A DNA stretch of 64,000 nt from Kitasatospora aureofaciens (lineage in GTDB: Bacteria; Actinomycetota; Actinomycetes; Streptomycetales; Streptomycetaceae). The position numbers and the translations under genes were made by a program. Below the pieces are notes generated by a model that searched no databases, was not told the origin of the DNA, and saw only the letters and a list, made by a program, of their open reading frames with translations. The stretch spans positions 119,756 to 183,755 of the forward strand of contig NZ_JPRF03000017.1 of NCBI RefSeq assembly GCF_001188955.3. The letters run 5' to 3'. Positions 55,834 through 64,000 of the stretch are shown here, in pieces (the first letter of the stretch is position 1; every line of letters starts with the position of its first letter).

Positions 55834-57282
55834 CTACTCGAAGCGCGCGGCCAGCAGCATCAGGTCGTCGGTGGCCGGGGCGGCGTCCGGAACCGGGCAG
55901 ACGGCCAGCAGGTGGGCGCAGAGCCGGTCCGGGTCGATCCGCACGTCGCGCGGGGCGTCGGCGGCGGCCCGGCGCAGGTTGGCCTGCCCGGCGTGCAGGG
56001 TCGGGCCGCAGCGGCGGGCCAGTCCCTCGGTGTAGAGGAGCAGGGTGTCGCCGCGATCGGCGGTGAACTCGATCCCGGGGGCTTCCCAGCAGGCCAGCAT
56101 GCCGAGCGGCGCGGAGAGCGAGGTCTCCACGAACTCGGCGCCGTGCCGGCCGACCAGGACCGGCGGGCAGTGCCCGGCCCCGGCCAGGGTGACCCGGCGC
56201 TCCCCGGGTTCCACCCAGGCGTAGACGGCGGTGGCGGTGCGGGTCGGCTCGGTCGTCTTGAGCAGCAGCTCCAGGTCGCCGAGGACGGAGACCGGGTCCT
56301 CGCCCTCCAGCACCGCGTACGCCCGCAGGGCGGCCCGGATCCGGCCCATCGCGGCGGCCGCGCCGGGGGCGGAGCCGGGTCCCGCGCCGGGGCCGTCGCC
56401 GAAGACCGAGCCGACGGTGAGGCCGACGGTGCCGTCCGGCAGCGGGATGGCGTCGTACCAGTCGCTGCCGCTGGAGTGGTCCAGGCCGGCCGGGACGACC
56501 CGGGCGGCCAGTCGCAGCCCGGCGGCGCGGGGGAGGTGGTCCGGCAGCAGGCCGCGGCGCAGCGCCTCGGTGGTGCGCCGGATGCGCTCGACCTCCAGCT
56601 GCTTGGCGAGTAGCGGCGCGGCGAACTCACAGTAGCGGCGGGCCAGTTCGCGCTGGCATCCGGTGGGTTCGGCGGGCCGGTCGTAGAACCAGACGACGGC
56701 GGCGAGCGGGCCGTCCTCGACGGTGGCGAGCGGCAGGCCGACAGCGCCGCCGAGGCCGAGCTGGACGGCGAGTTCACGCAGCCGGCCGCCGACGGCGGGG
56801 TCCTCGGCGAGGTCCGGGGAGTGCAGCTGCTCGGGCCGGTCGTCTTCGCCCAGCAGCCGGGCCAGCAGGCTCTGCTCGGTCGGGACGGTCTCCAGGGCGC
56901 CGAGGCTGGCCCGGTCGAGGCCGAGGCCGACGGGCTGGCCGGGACCGCCGCCCGGCATCAGGGTGACGAGGACGCCGCGGTCGGCGCCGAGCAGGGCGGC
57001 GCCGGAGGCGAGGACGGCGTCCAGGGTGGCGGCGAGGCCGCGGGCGTGGGCGAGGCGCTCGGTGTGCTCGTGCAGGCTGGTGATATCGGACAGGCGTCCG
57101 GCCAAACGGTCCTGCACGGTGGCGGACGGTGCCGCGGTGCCGTCGGTGCCGTCCTCCGGGGCGTCGGCGGGGCCGAGCAGGCCGGGCGGGTCGAGGACGG
57201 TGAGCCCGCCTGCGCAGCCGGGCTCACCGGGTTCGGCGGTCGTCGGCGCCGGGTGGGACGTCGACGGGTGGGAGTTGGTCAT
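55834..57282 (-). CDS. GAF-domain SpoIIE/PP2C-type phosphatase, active site degenerate
   Basis: This 482-residue protein has an N-terminal disordered region, a GAF domain (about 75-230, GVLVTLMPGG) and a SpoIIE domain (about 245-480). Active SpoIIE-type phosphatases carry GGDWYD, a metal-binding GDV-x-GHG and YTDGL. Here these read SGSDWYDAIPLP, VGSVFGDG and YTEGL, so one conserved Asp is Ser and another Asp is Glu. It is either a weakly active or a signalling-only pseudophosphatase. Such proteins normally dephosphorylate anti-anti-sigma factors. The HATPase gene nearby (59911-60495) belongs to the matching anti-sigma kinase family. Confidence 0.85.
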   Translation of the reverse strand: MTNSHPSTSHPAPTTAEPGEPGCAGGLTVLDPPGLLGPADAPEDGTDGTAAPSATVQDRLAGRLSDITSLHEHTERLAHARGLAATLDAVLASGAALLGADRGVLVTLMPGGGPGQPVGLGLDRASLGALETVPTEQSLLARLLGEDDRPEQLHSPDLAEDPAVGGRLRELAVQLGLGGAVGLPLATVEDGPLAAVVWFYDRPAEPTGCQRELARRYCEFAAPLLAKQLEVERIRRTTEALRRGLLPDHLPRAAGLRLAARVVPAGLDHSSGSDWYDAIPLPDGTVGLTVGSVFGDGPGAGPGSAPGAAAAMGRIRAALRAYAVLEGEDPVSVLGDLELLLKTTEPTRTATAVYAWVEPGERRVTLAGAGHCPPVLVGRHGAEFVETSLSAPLGMLACWEAPGIEFTADRGDTLLLYTEGLARRCGPTLHAGQANLRRAAADAPRDVRIDPDRLCAHLLAVCPVPDAAPATDDLMLLAARFE

Positions 57283-57901
57283 GCCGCCACTCCTGACGCG
57301 GTGCTACGTGCCATGCGGAACCCCCAGATACGGCCGATGTGGAGCGAGCACGGCCAAAGGGCGTGTTTCGCCTCGATTCGCTACTACTCGTCATTGATCG
57401 ACAGCAATGCCACCACTTCTACACAGGCCATTCGGGGCATGTCCAGATCCGGGGCGACGCGGTGGCCTGTTCCACGGCTGCTCGACCCGGTCGGAGGGCG
57501 TGCACGGCTGGTGCGCGCGCCGGTCGTGCCCGCAGGCATGGAGCGAGCCGCGAGCGGGCAGAACGGAGGGGACGGACCGGGCGGCCGTCCGGATCGTATG
57601 TCCGCGCCGCCCGCGTTCTCGGCTGGCCGGAAGTCTCTCACTCGTACGGTGGAACCAAGCGCGCCCGGGCGGCGTCCATCCGGTCGCGTACGGGATTCTC
57701 GTTCCAAGGGCTGTTCCAGTGCGCGGCCCTTCTCATGTCGTGCTCCACACCGTGCTCCACGTCGTAGCCGCGCCGTCCGCCGTGCCGCCCGCCCCGCTTC
57801 GCGCCTTCCCGGGACCGTGCCGCCGCAGGTCCGCGCGGCGAGTTCCGACGGACGTCGGCGGGGCGGAGCGAACCGAGCGGTCAGGGAAAGGAACGAGCGC
57901 C
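57283..57901. other. Divergent region between phosphatase and primase-like genes
   Basis: I find no supportable gene in these 619 bp. The 57360-57440 part is less GC-rich and probably holds the phosphatase promoter. Near 57735-57765 a short direct repeat (GTGCTCCAC twice) occurs. Confidence 0.4.
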
Positions 57902-58573
57902 ATGCGTGAGAACCCGAAGAGCCCGAAGAGCCGGTCGCAGGAGTCGTCCGCCCGGCTGGCCGCGGCCCTGACGGCCGCCGTCGAACACCGCTGGCCCGTG
58001 GTGCCGGGCACCGTGCTGTGCGGAGGCCGCTGCTCCTGTGGTGACCCGGACTGTCCGGCGCCCGGCGCCCACCCGCACGACCCCTCGCTGCTGGCCGCCA
58101 CCACGGACGCCCGGATGGTGCGCTGGTGGTGGGAGCGGCAGAGCCCGGACGCGCCGGTGCTGGCCGCGACCGGCTCCGCGGTGTCGGCGGTCAGCCTGCC
58201 CGCGGCGGCCGGGGCCCGGGCGCTGGTCCACCTGGGGGCGCTGCGGCTGCCGCTCGGGCCGGTGCTCGCGATGCCGGGCCGCTACGCGCTGCTGGTGGCC
58301 CCGTACTCGCTCGACGCGCTGGGCGAGATGCTCGCCCAACTCCCTTGGGTACCGGGAACGTTGCGCTACCACGGGCCGGGCGGCTTCCTCCCGCTGCCGC
58401 CCGGCGGCGGGGCCATGGGGCTCCCCCCGGCCGGAGGCTGGGGGAGGGTGCGCTGGGTGCTGGCGCCGCGGCCGGCCGGGGGCGGCGGGGTCCGGTTGCC
58501 GCAGGTCGGGCCGCTGCTCGGCGAGTTGGTGGATGCGACGGTCCGGCTGGACAGTGGCCGCTCGGCGTACTGA
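57902..58573 (+). CDS. Bifunctional DNA primase/polymerase-like domain protein
   Basis: This 223-residue protein has HRWPVVPGTVLCG and a CSCGDPDCPAPGAHPHDPSL cysteine cluster typical of streptomycete proteins annotated as prim-pol N-terminal domains. It also has TTDARMVRWWWERQSPDAPV. The acidic catalytic residues of true prim-pol enzymes are not evident, so it is probably not a polymerase. ATG 57902 has SD GGAAAGGA. It is convergent with the DUF5926 gene. Confidence 0.7.
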   Translation: MRENPKSPKSRSQESSARLAAALTAAVEHRWPVVPGTVLCGGRCSCGDPDCPAPGAHPHDPSLLAATTDARMVRWWWERQSPDAPVLAATGSAVSAVSLPAAAGARALVHLGALRLPLGPVLAMPGRYALLVAPYSLDALGEMLAQLPWVPGTLRYHGPGGFLPLPPGGGAMGLPPAGGWGRVRWVLAPRPAGGGGVRLPQVGPLLGELVDATVRLDSGRSAY

Positions 58574-58637
58574 CGGACCGCCGGGTGGTGCCGGACTCCG
58601 GGCCCGGTGGTGCGGGGCGTTCCGGAAAAACAAAAGA

Positions 58638-58685
58638 TCCGGCCGCTGGCGACGGGGGATGCACCAGCGGCCGGACTCTTTAGAC
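58638..58685. terminator. Bidirectional terminator flanked by A- and T-rich tracts
   Basis: A perfect 12-bp stem TCCGGCCGCTGG (58638-58649) pairs with 58674-58685. AAAAACAAAAG lies on its left and CTCTTTAG on its right, between convergent genes. Confidence 0.92.
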
Positions 58686-58791
58686 AGTAACAAGGATCCG
58701 CGCCCGCGCCAATTTCCAAGACGCCCTCCAGGCCCGGAAATTGCGGCTTCGGGGCGACAATGTGACGCGTATCACCCGAATCCTGCGCGCT

Positions 58792-59775
58792 TTAGTTCAG
58801 GGTGACCTGACGGTTCACCAGGTTCGCGCGGGCGCGCCGCTCCTCGGCGGTCAGCGGGGTGGCGTCGGCGAGGACGGCGGCGAGCCGCTCGCCGAACTCG
58901 GCGGCCGGCTTCTCGCAGTCGGCGGCGGTCATGGCGAGCGGGAGGTCCCAGACCGGCACGGTCAGGCCGTGCGCGCGGAAGGAGCCGACCAGGCGGGTGT
59001 CCGGGCCGAGCGAGGCCTCGCCGGCCGCGTTCAGCCGGGCCAGCGCGTCCAGCAGCTGCTCCTCGGGCACGGTCATCACCCAGCGCAGGTGGTTCTTGTC
59101 CGGGGTGCCGCACCAGTAGGCGGCGTCGACGCTGTCGAGCTTCTCGGTCGGGATGGCCGAGGCGTTGGCGCGCTCCAGCGAGGCGGCGACCTCGCCGGTG
59201 GCGGCCTCGGCGTCCTCCAGCCAGAACTCGAAGCCGGAGTGCACGGTGGGCGTGAAGGCGGCGGTGGTGTCCAGCAGGTCCTGCAGGCGGCGGCCGCCGG
59301 GGACGGTCCGGCGGGCCGGTACGGGGCTGCCCGGCTCGGTGGCCAGGGCCAGCTCCAGGGCGTCCGCGAGGTCGCGGCTGAGGTCACCGGAGGAGGACTG
59401 GGTCTGCAGGCCCAGCAGGATCGAGCCGTCAGGGCGGCGCAGGGCCGGCCAGGCCAGCGGCAGCACGGTCGCCAGGGTGACCGACGGGACGTCACCCCCG
59501 GCGCTCGCGGCCACCCCGGCGGCCAGCGTCAGCGGCGCCGTGGCGGCGGGCACCAGCTCGCGCAGCGCCACCCAGTCGGCCTCGCCCGGCAGGCCCTCGA
59601 ACGGGCGGTGCACCAGCTCCTGCACCGCGTGCGAGGCCTCCCGGCCGTGGCAGGCCTTGTAGCGGCGGCCCGAGCCGCAGGGGCAGTCCTCGCGGGCCCC
59701 GACCACGGGGATCTCGCCCGTGACGGCGGTGGTGGACTGGCGCTGCGGCGCCTTCTTGGCGGCCTTCTTGCCCAT
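58792..59775 (-). CDS. DUF5926 family protein with SEC-C-like zinc motif
   Basis: This 327-residue protein has a Lys-rich start (MGKKAAKKAP) and CPCGSGRRYKACHG at about 31-44, a SEC-C zinc-binding motif like the C-terminus of SecA. A long DUF5926 domain of unknown function follows. The SEC-C motif suggests binding to a protein or ribosome partner. ATG 59775 is the only start that keeps the Lys-rich N-terminus. Confidence 0.82.
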   Translation of the reverse strand: MGKKAAKKAPQRQSTTAVTGEIPVVGAREDCPCGSGRRYKACHGREASHAVQELVHRPFEGLPGEADWVALRELVPAATAPLTLAAGVAASAGGDVPSVTLATVLPLAWPALRRPDGSILLGLQTQSSSGDLSRDLADALELALATEPGSPVPARRTVPGGRRLQDLLDTTAAFTPTVHSGFEFWLEDAEAATGEVAASLERANASAIPTEKLDSVDAAYWCGTPDKNHLRWVMTVPEEQLLDALARLNAAGEASLGPDTRLVGSFRAHGLTVPVWDLPLAMTAADCEKPAAEFGERLAAVLADATPLTAEERRARANLVNRQVTLN

Positions 59776-59847
59776 GCTGCGGCTCTCCCGGGGACGGTGG
59801 TCCTGTTCACCGGGAAGCCTACTGAGGTTCCCCCGGCGCGCGGGAAC

Positions 59848-59914
59848 GCGCCGGGGCGGGCGTCGCGCCGTCCGTGGCCATGCGCCGGGCGGGCGTCGCG
59901 CGGCCCGTGGCTAC
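59848..59914. repeat. 2 x 33/34-bp tandem repeat at the HATPase stop
   Basis: Two adjacent copies (59848-59881 and 59882-59914) share GCGCCGGG-CGGGCGTCGCG and CCGTGGC. The second copy includes the stop of the leftward HATPase gene (59911-59913). Confidence 0.8.
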
Positions 59915-60495
59915 GCGCTGCGCGCGTCGCCCCCGGTGCGTCGGGCGTGCCGGGCGCGGGCGGGCAGCGCCGCCCAGACCGTCACCTCGCCGGGCGCGTC
60001 GCGCACGCCCCAGTCGCTGGCCAGCTGGTCGACGATGCCCAGGCCCCGGCCGCCGCGCGAGGTCAGCGAGGGACTGGCGGGCGCCGGCCGGGTGGCCGCG
60101 CCGCCGTCGGTGACCTCCAGGGTCAGCACGCCGTCGGCGTGCATCTGCCAGCGGACCAGCACTCCGCCGTCCGGCTCGGCCGGCCCGTCCTCGCGCTCCG
60201 GGCCGCCGGGCGCCGGGTGCGTCCCGGAGGGGACGCCGACCAGCACCTGGTCCACCACCTCGGCCCGGGCCCCGCGGCCCAGGGCCCGCAGCGGGCCGAG
60301 CGGACGGGCGTAGCGACAGGCGTTGCTCAACAGTTCGGAAAGGATCAGTACAGCATCCTCGATGACCGGTTCCGGTATTTGCCGGTCACCCAGATCTCGA
60401 CGCAGTCGGCGCCGTGCGACCCCGACACTCGATGGGCCGTGCGGCACTGCCATGGTCGATGAAGTAGGCACTTCACGCGCCACCATCAACGCCAC
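59911..60495 (-). CDS. HATPase-domain (RsbW/SpoIIAB-type) protein
   Basis: This 194-residue protein has a GHKL ATPase fold with N box LSELLSNACRYA (about 52-63), G1 EVTDGGAA and G2 RGGRGLGIVDQLA. Small proteins of this kind are anti-sigma serine kinases or Streptomyces regulators of unknown partner. The loop between the N and G1 boxes (about 70-120) is long. The start is ATG 60495 (MALMVAREV); ATG 60486 and 60453 are alternatives. Confidence 0.85.
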   Translation of the reverse strand: MALMVAREVPTSSTMAVPHGPSSVGVARRRLRRDLGDRQIPEPVIEDAVLILSELLSNACRYARPLGPLRALGRGARAEVVDQVLVGVPSGTHPAPGGPEREDGPAEPDGGVLVRWQMHADGVLTLEVTDGGAATRPAPASPSLTSRGGRGLGIVDQLASDWGVRDAPGEVTVWAALPARARHARRTGGDARSA

Positions 60496-60733
60496 CCCCG
60501 GACCTCCTTCAGCGTATGCCGAGGGATGGATGCCCCTTGGTAATGCGTCGGAAACGACCGGCGGGGGATCCCGCGAGTCCCATTTCGAGCAGCGCGACCC
60601 AGGGTCGACGAGAGGTCATTCCGTGCTCACCCTCCGTCGCCCGCGCGCAGGAATTTCCGGCAATACCGTACGCGGAAGGTTTGACTGCCGACCAGAGTGA
60701 TCGGGTCCCACCGGTACGGCGGCGGTTCCCGCC

Positions 60734-60779
60734 CCCGGATCACCGCCCGAGCTGCGCCCGGATCACCGCCCGAGCTGCG
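60734..60779. repeat. 2 x 23-bp exact tandem repeat covering the GDPD stop codon
   Basis: Two exact copies of a 23-bp unit beginning CCCGGATCACCGCCCGAG lie at 60734-60756 and 60757-60779. The second copy encodes the final codons and stop of the leftward GDPD gene; the first is its duplicate just past the stop. Confidence 0.9.
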
Positions 60780-61587
60780 CCAGCACCTCGGCGGGCCGGT
60801 TGGTGATGATCGCGGAGACACCGAGCTCCAGGCAGAGCTCGACGTCGGCCGGCTCGTCCACCGTCCACACGTGCACCTCGTGGCCCAGCTCGCGCAGCCG
60901 GGGCACCAACTGCGGCCTGGCCTTGATCAGCTCGATGCCCGGACCGGCGATCCCCGCCCCGCCCGGCAGCGGACGGCCCGGCCGCAGCTGACCGAGCAGC
61001 GGCAGCATCCGTTCGATCAGGAACACCCGCCCGTACTCGGGCGCGGCGGCGGCCACCCGGTCCAGCGCGATCGAGGAGAAGCTCATGATCCGGGCGGACG
61101 GACGGTCGCCCTCCCGGGTCGCGCCGATCTTGAACCGCTCCAGCATCCGCAGCAGCTCGGCCTCGACCCGGCCGCGGAACCGCACCGGGTGCTTGGTCTC
61201 GATCGCCAGGTCCACCGGGCGGCCGCAGTCCGCCACCAGCTCCAGCAGCCGCTCCAGCCGCAGCACGCCGCGCAGCTCGGGGTCGGTGCTGGGCCTTCCG
61301 GTCTTCCAGGCGCCGAAGTCGTACGCCTCCAGCTCGGCGAGGGTCATCGCCGAGACGGTGCCCCGGCCGTTGGAGACCCGGCCGATCCGGCGGTCGTGGA
61401 CGCAGACCAGGTGACCGTCGGCCGTCACCCGGACGTCGCACTCGACGGCGTCCGCGCCCTCGTCGAGCGCGCGCCGGTAGGCCGCGAGGGTGTGCTCGGG
61501 CAGCGCGTGGGAGGAACCGCGGTGGGCGATCACCTGGACGGAGGGCGCGGTGCGCGCCGCCGCCAGGGGCAGGTCTGGGCTGGTCAC
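60763..61587 (-). CDS. Glycerophosphodiester phosphodiesterase
   Basis: This 274-residue cytoplasmic (no signal peptide) GDPD/UgpQ-type enzyme hydrolyses glycerophosphodiesters to glycerol 3-phosphate and an alcohol. Active-site motifs are AHRGSSHALPEHTL (about 21-34), ADAVECDVRVTADGHLVCVHD with metal-binding Glu and Asp and the catalytic His, and IETK. The C-terminal HVWTVDEPADV matches the family. The 267 bp upstream of its stop to the HATPase start hold no other gene. Confidence 0.95.
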   Translation of the reverse strand: MTSPDLPLAAARTAPSVQVIAHRGSSHALPEHTLAAYRRALDEGADAVECDVRVTADGHLVCVHDRRIGRVSNGRGTVSAMTLAELEAYDFGAWKTGRPSTDPELRGVLRLERLLELVADCGRPVDLAIETKHPVRFRGRVEAELLRMLERFKIGATREGDRPSARIMSFSSIALDRVAAAAPEYGRVFLIERMLPLLGQLRPGRPLPGGAGIAGPGIELIKARPQLVPRLRELGHEVHVWTVDEPADVELCLELGVSAIITNRPAEVLAQLGR

Positions 61588-61717
61588 GGGCCCAACGATA
61601 GGCGGCGCAGGTGTCGCGGAGGCGAAGACGGTCCCAACCTGTGGGGCCGGCTCCGCCTCCGCGGACCGCCGGGGTCGGCGCCGGAGGGCGCGGCCGCCCC
61701 GGGCCTGCGCCGCCGCC

Positions 61718-63136
61718 TCAGACCTGCGCGGTGCGGCGGGTCAGCGGGGTGAGCGCCCAGGTGGCCAGCGCCGGGACCAGGAAGGCGAACAGCGAGGCGG
61801 AGGTCCACTCCTGCGGCGTGAAGTGCAGCGCCTCCTGGGCGGAGGTCCAGAAGTCCACCCACCAGCCGGCCACCGCGGTCGGCGCGATGAACTGGTAGAC
61901 GGCGAAGCCCAGCACCCACGGCAGCAGCATCAGCCAGCGGGACGGCGCCCGCTCCGAGAGGTCCCAGCCGTGCCGGCCGGCGCCGAAGAAGTAGTCCACC
62001 GCCAGCACCGCCAGCAGCGGCACGAACACCGAACCGATCAGGCCGAGGAAGTTGCTGTAGGTGTCGGTGAACCGGTCGATCCGCAGCGCCAGCACGGTGG
62101 TCAGCACGCCGATCCCGCCGCTCAGCACCCGGCGGTCGACCCGCGGCAGCAGGTTCTGCAGCGACATCGCGGTCGAGTACACGTTGGCGAACGACTGGTC
62201 GGTCTCGCGCAGCACCAGCACCAGCAGGAACAGCCAGCCGGCCCAGACGCCGAGGAAGGAGTCGAAGATCCGGCTCGGGTCGCCGTCGGACTGCAGCAGC
62301 GCCATCAGGCCGAGCACGTAGCACCAGACCTGGGCGACGGTGTAGCCGGAGAAGCTGCCCCAGAAGGAGGAGCGCGGGGTGCGCGAGTGCCGGGTGTAGT
62401 CGGCGGCCATCGGGACGAAGGAGATCGAGACCGCGATCATCGCGTCGGTGGCGCCCAGGAAGCCGTGCCAGTTGCCCGCGCCCGGGTCCGGCACGCCCTG
62501 CCGGCCCAGCTGGACGGTGAAGTACACCATCGCGACGGCCACCGCCCCGGCCACGAAGCGGCGCAGCACCGCGATCGAGCCCAGCGGCCAGATCGTCAGC
62601 GCGGTGGTCAGCACGCCCGCGAGCAGCACGAACAGCCAGCGGTAGCCGGTGGTGTGGGCGACGGTCTGCGCTCCGGCCGCGATGGTCAGCAGCTCGAAGA
62701 CGCCCCAGCCGATGCACTGGACGATGTTCAGCACGGTCGGCAGGTAGGACAGCCGGGTGCCGAACAGTCCGCGCAGGTTGGCCATCGCCGGGGCGCCGGT
62801 CCGGGCGCCGATCAGCGCGGCCACGCCGAGCATCGCGGTGCCGACGGCCGTACCGGCCACGATCGCGGTCACCGCGGCGGCCAGCGACAGCTCGCTGCCC
62901 TTCTCGCCGAGCACGGTCGCCGCGGTCGAGAAGCCGATCAGGCTGACGCCGAGGTTCATCCAGAGTGCGAAGTGGTCCCGGAAACGCAGCGTGCGCGGCG
63001 GCTCGGTGTCCAGCACCAGCGGCGCCTCGACCCGGTGGTCGAGCAGCGCGGTGGCCGCTGCCGAGACGGTCGGAAGGCCGGAGAAATCCTTGGACCCGGG
63101 CGCGCCCGGAGAAGAGGATGACGAAGCAGGCGGCAT
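61718..63136 (-). CDS. cytX: NCS1-family permease, putative thiamine-precursor (hydroxymethylpyrimidine) transporter
   Basis: This 472-residue protein has twelve predicted transmembrane helices in the cytosine/purine/thiamine/allantoin (NCS1) fold. Characteristic are RFRDHFALWMNLGVSLIGF in helix 1 and SISFVPMAADYTRHSR in helix 6. The TPP riboswitch in its leader ties it to thiamine supply, as for CytX/HMP transporters. The symbol is by that context. ATG 63136 lies 8 bp after the riboswitch's conserved end, whose GGGAG can serve as SD. This implies control of translation initiation. Confidence 0.87.
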   Translation of the reverse strand: MPPASSSSSPGAPGSKDFSGLPTVSAAATALLDHRVEAPLVLDTEPPRTLRFRDHFALWMNLGVSLIGFSTAATVLGEKGSELSLAAAVTAIVAGTAVGTAMLGVAALIGARTGAPAMANLRGLFGTRLSYLPTVLNIVQCIGWGVFELLTIAAGAQTVAHTTGYRWLFVLLAGVLTTALTIWPLGSIAVLRRFVAGAVAVAMVYFTVQLGRQGVPDPGAGNWHGFLGATDAMIAVSISFVPMAADYTRHSRTPRSSFWGSFSGYTVAQVWCYVLGLMALLQSDGDPSRIFDSFLGVWAGWLFLLVLVLRETDQSFANVYSTAMSLQNLLPRVDRRVLSGGIGVLTTVLALRIDRFTDTYSNFLGLIGSVFVPLLAVLAVDYFFGAGRHGWDLSERAPSRWLMLLPWVLGFAVYQFIAPTAVAGWWVDFWTSAQEALHFTPQEWTSASLFAFLVPALATWALTPLTRRTAQV

Positions 63137-63144
63137 GGCCGATA

Positions 63145-63272
63145 CTCCCTACGCCGGCATTACCCGGACAGGTTCCGGCGGTCAGCGCCCCCTCGACGGT
63201 CAGCCTGTCGCTCGCCTGGCGTACCGTCGACATGCGCACTCTCAGCCTGGTGGGTCCAAGCTCCCGCGTGTC
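63145..63272 (-). promoter_or_regulatory. TPP riboswitch (THI element)
   Basis: On the minus strand the conserved TPP-aptamer parts appear in order: ACGCGGGAGCTTGG (P1/P2 side), GGCTGAGAGTG (63237-63247) and a long variable P3 arm. Then GGAACCTGTCCGGGTAATGC (P4/P5) and CCGGCGTAGGGAG close P1 at 63145-63157. It ends 8 bp before the cytX start. Confidence 0.95.
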
Positions 63273-63484
63273 AGTTTGGAGCGACAGGCTAACCGGCACG
63301 GGTGCGAACGCCAAAGGCCGCGGGTGCGCGGTCCGCATCGCGGGATGCCGGCGGGGGGTGGGGAACCCCGGCCGTCGGTGGCGGCTAAGGATTCTTATGA
63401 GTTCTTCAGAGGGGTCCTTACGGCAATCGAATCGACGGTGCGAAAAACTATGGTCCTTGGTTCTGTCAGCTATGGAGGTCGTCC

Positions 63485-64000
63485 GTGAGCACCGAGCGCG
63501 AGGTTGGGCCCACCGGGCCGCAGGGGGAGCAGCCCGCCGGGGCCCAGGAGGCGGCAGGCGCCGCCTCCGACAGCACCGCTCAGGGCGGTCACAAGCCGAC
63601 CATGGCCTTCAGCCGGGTTCCGCAGCCGGCGGCCGAGCCGGCGGCCGGAGCGTCCGCGGCGGACGAGGCTCCGGCCGACGGTGCTCCGGTCGACGGTGCG
63701 CCTGCGGCCGAGGGCGGGCACAAGCCGACCATGGCCTTCAGCCGGGTTCCGCAGCCGGCGGCCGAGCCGGTCGCCGAACCGGGCGCGCCGGAGGCCGCTC
63801 CGGCCGAGGGAGGGCACAAGCCCACCGTCGCCTTCACCAAGGTCCCCGCGTCGGAGGCCCCGGCCGCGCCGGCCGTCGAGGAGCCGGCCGTCGACCCGGT
63901 CACCGGCTACATCGATGCCCCGCCGCCGGTCCTGCCGCCCGCACCGCCCGTCGCGCCCGCACCGCCCGTCGCGCCCGCACCGCCCGTCGCGCCCGCACCG
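63485..64000 (+). CDS. Repeat-rich protein, N-terminus only (cut by window edge)
   Basis: It starts at GTG 63485 with SD GGAGG. The visible 172 residues are disordered, Ala/Pro/Glu-rich, and contain three copies of a GGHKPTxAFxxVP motif (about residues 36, 79 and 112). A Pro/Ala/Val repeat PVAPAPP encoded by an 18-bp DNA repeat (from 63946) follows. Each motif offers a Thr in an identical context, possibly a Ser/Thr-kinase or FHA-type recognition site. The rest of the protein, and hence its function, lies outside the window. The 345 bp upstream (63137-63484) hold the riboswitch and a less GC-rich promoter region. Confidence 0.7.
   Translation, partial: MSTEREVGPTGPQGEQPAGAQEAAGAASDSTAQGGHKPTMAFSRVPQPAAEPAAGASAADEAPADGAPVDGAPAAEGGHKPTMAFSRVPQPAAEPVAEPGAPEAAPAEGGHKPTVAFTKVPASEAPAAPAVEEPAVDPVTGYIDAPPPVLPPAPPVAPAPPVAPAPPVAPAP

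Overview
The window is very GC-rich, with strong G/C preference at third codon positions. Its gene content includes lsr2, an HspR/HAIR-controlled dnaK operon, mycothiol-type enzymes, a perfect streptomycete-type parS site and an HbpS-like two-component locus. This points to a member of the Streptomycetaceae (Streptomyces or Kitasatospora; I cannot separate them from this sequence). Most of the window is core chromosome. The parS site suggests it lies within reach of the replication origin.

Layout: 1-524 is a truncated ABC ATPase with a NarL-type dyad upstream. Two identical tRNA-Gly(GCC) genes and lsr2 follow. purS-purQ-purL (1802-5009) are overlapping purine genes. Next come a mycothiol-dependent-isomerase-like gene, a decayed remnant, DUF3152 and DUF3151 proteins, fructose-bisphosphate aldolase, a DedA protein, parS and pyrE (5075-10459). 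From 10562 to 16772 lie an SRPBCC membrane protein, a membrane-fused spermidine-synthase homologue, a DUF2617 protein, an aminotransferase and a YbjN protein, all on the minus strand. clpB has its own HAIR operator. A LysR regulator diverges from a TDT transporter. An accessory island (about 22.8-27.4 kb) follows, and then the heat-shock operon dnaK-grpE-dnaJ-hspR (27549-31941, transcribed leftward).

The segment 32.2-39.4 kb holds an Fe-S oxidoreductase, a sugar nucleotidyltransferase, a Yip1 protein, an AlaX-like editing hydrolase, dcd, a zinc-ribbon protein and tRNA-Gly(CCC). The segment 39.5-50.7 kb holds a hydrolase, an HbpS/SenS/SenR-type locus, redox enzymes, an LAXTG surface protein, a polytopic membrane protein and a TipA-like MerR regulator. 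The segment 50.7-61.6 kb holds a GlxA-type regulator, an ECF sigma factor with a membrane partner, aminopeptidase P, a degenerate SpoIIE-type phosphatase, a primase-like protein, a DUF5926 protein, a HATPase and a GDPD. It ends with an NCS1 permease under a TPP riboswitch and the start of a repeat-rich protein cut by the window edge.

The main candidate for something undescribed is the island at 23198-27360. It carries three 329-residue regulators of the same architecture, a nucleoside-deoxyribosyltransferase-like protein and a 52-codon secreted peptide gene absent from ordinary ORF calls. I infer a peptide-sensing or nucleotide-signalling module. A second window-wide signal is that many genes are followed, at or just past their stop codon, by short tandem duplications (7-34 bp units).
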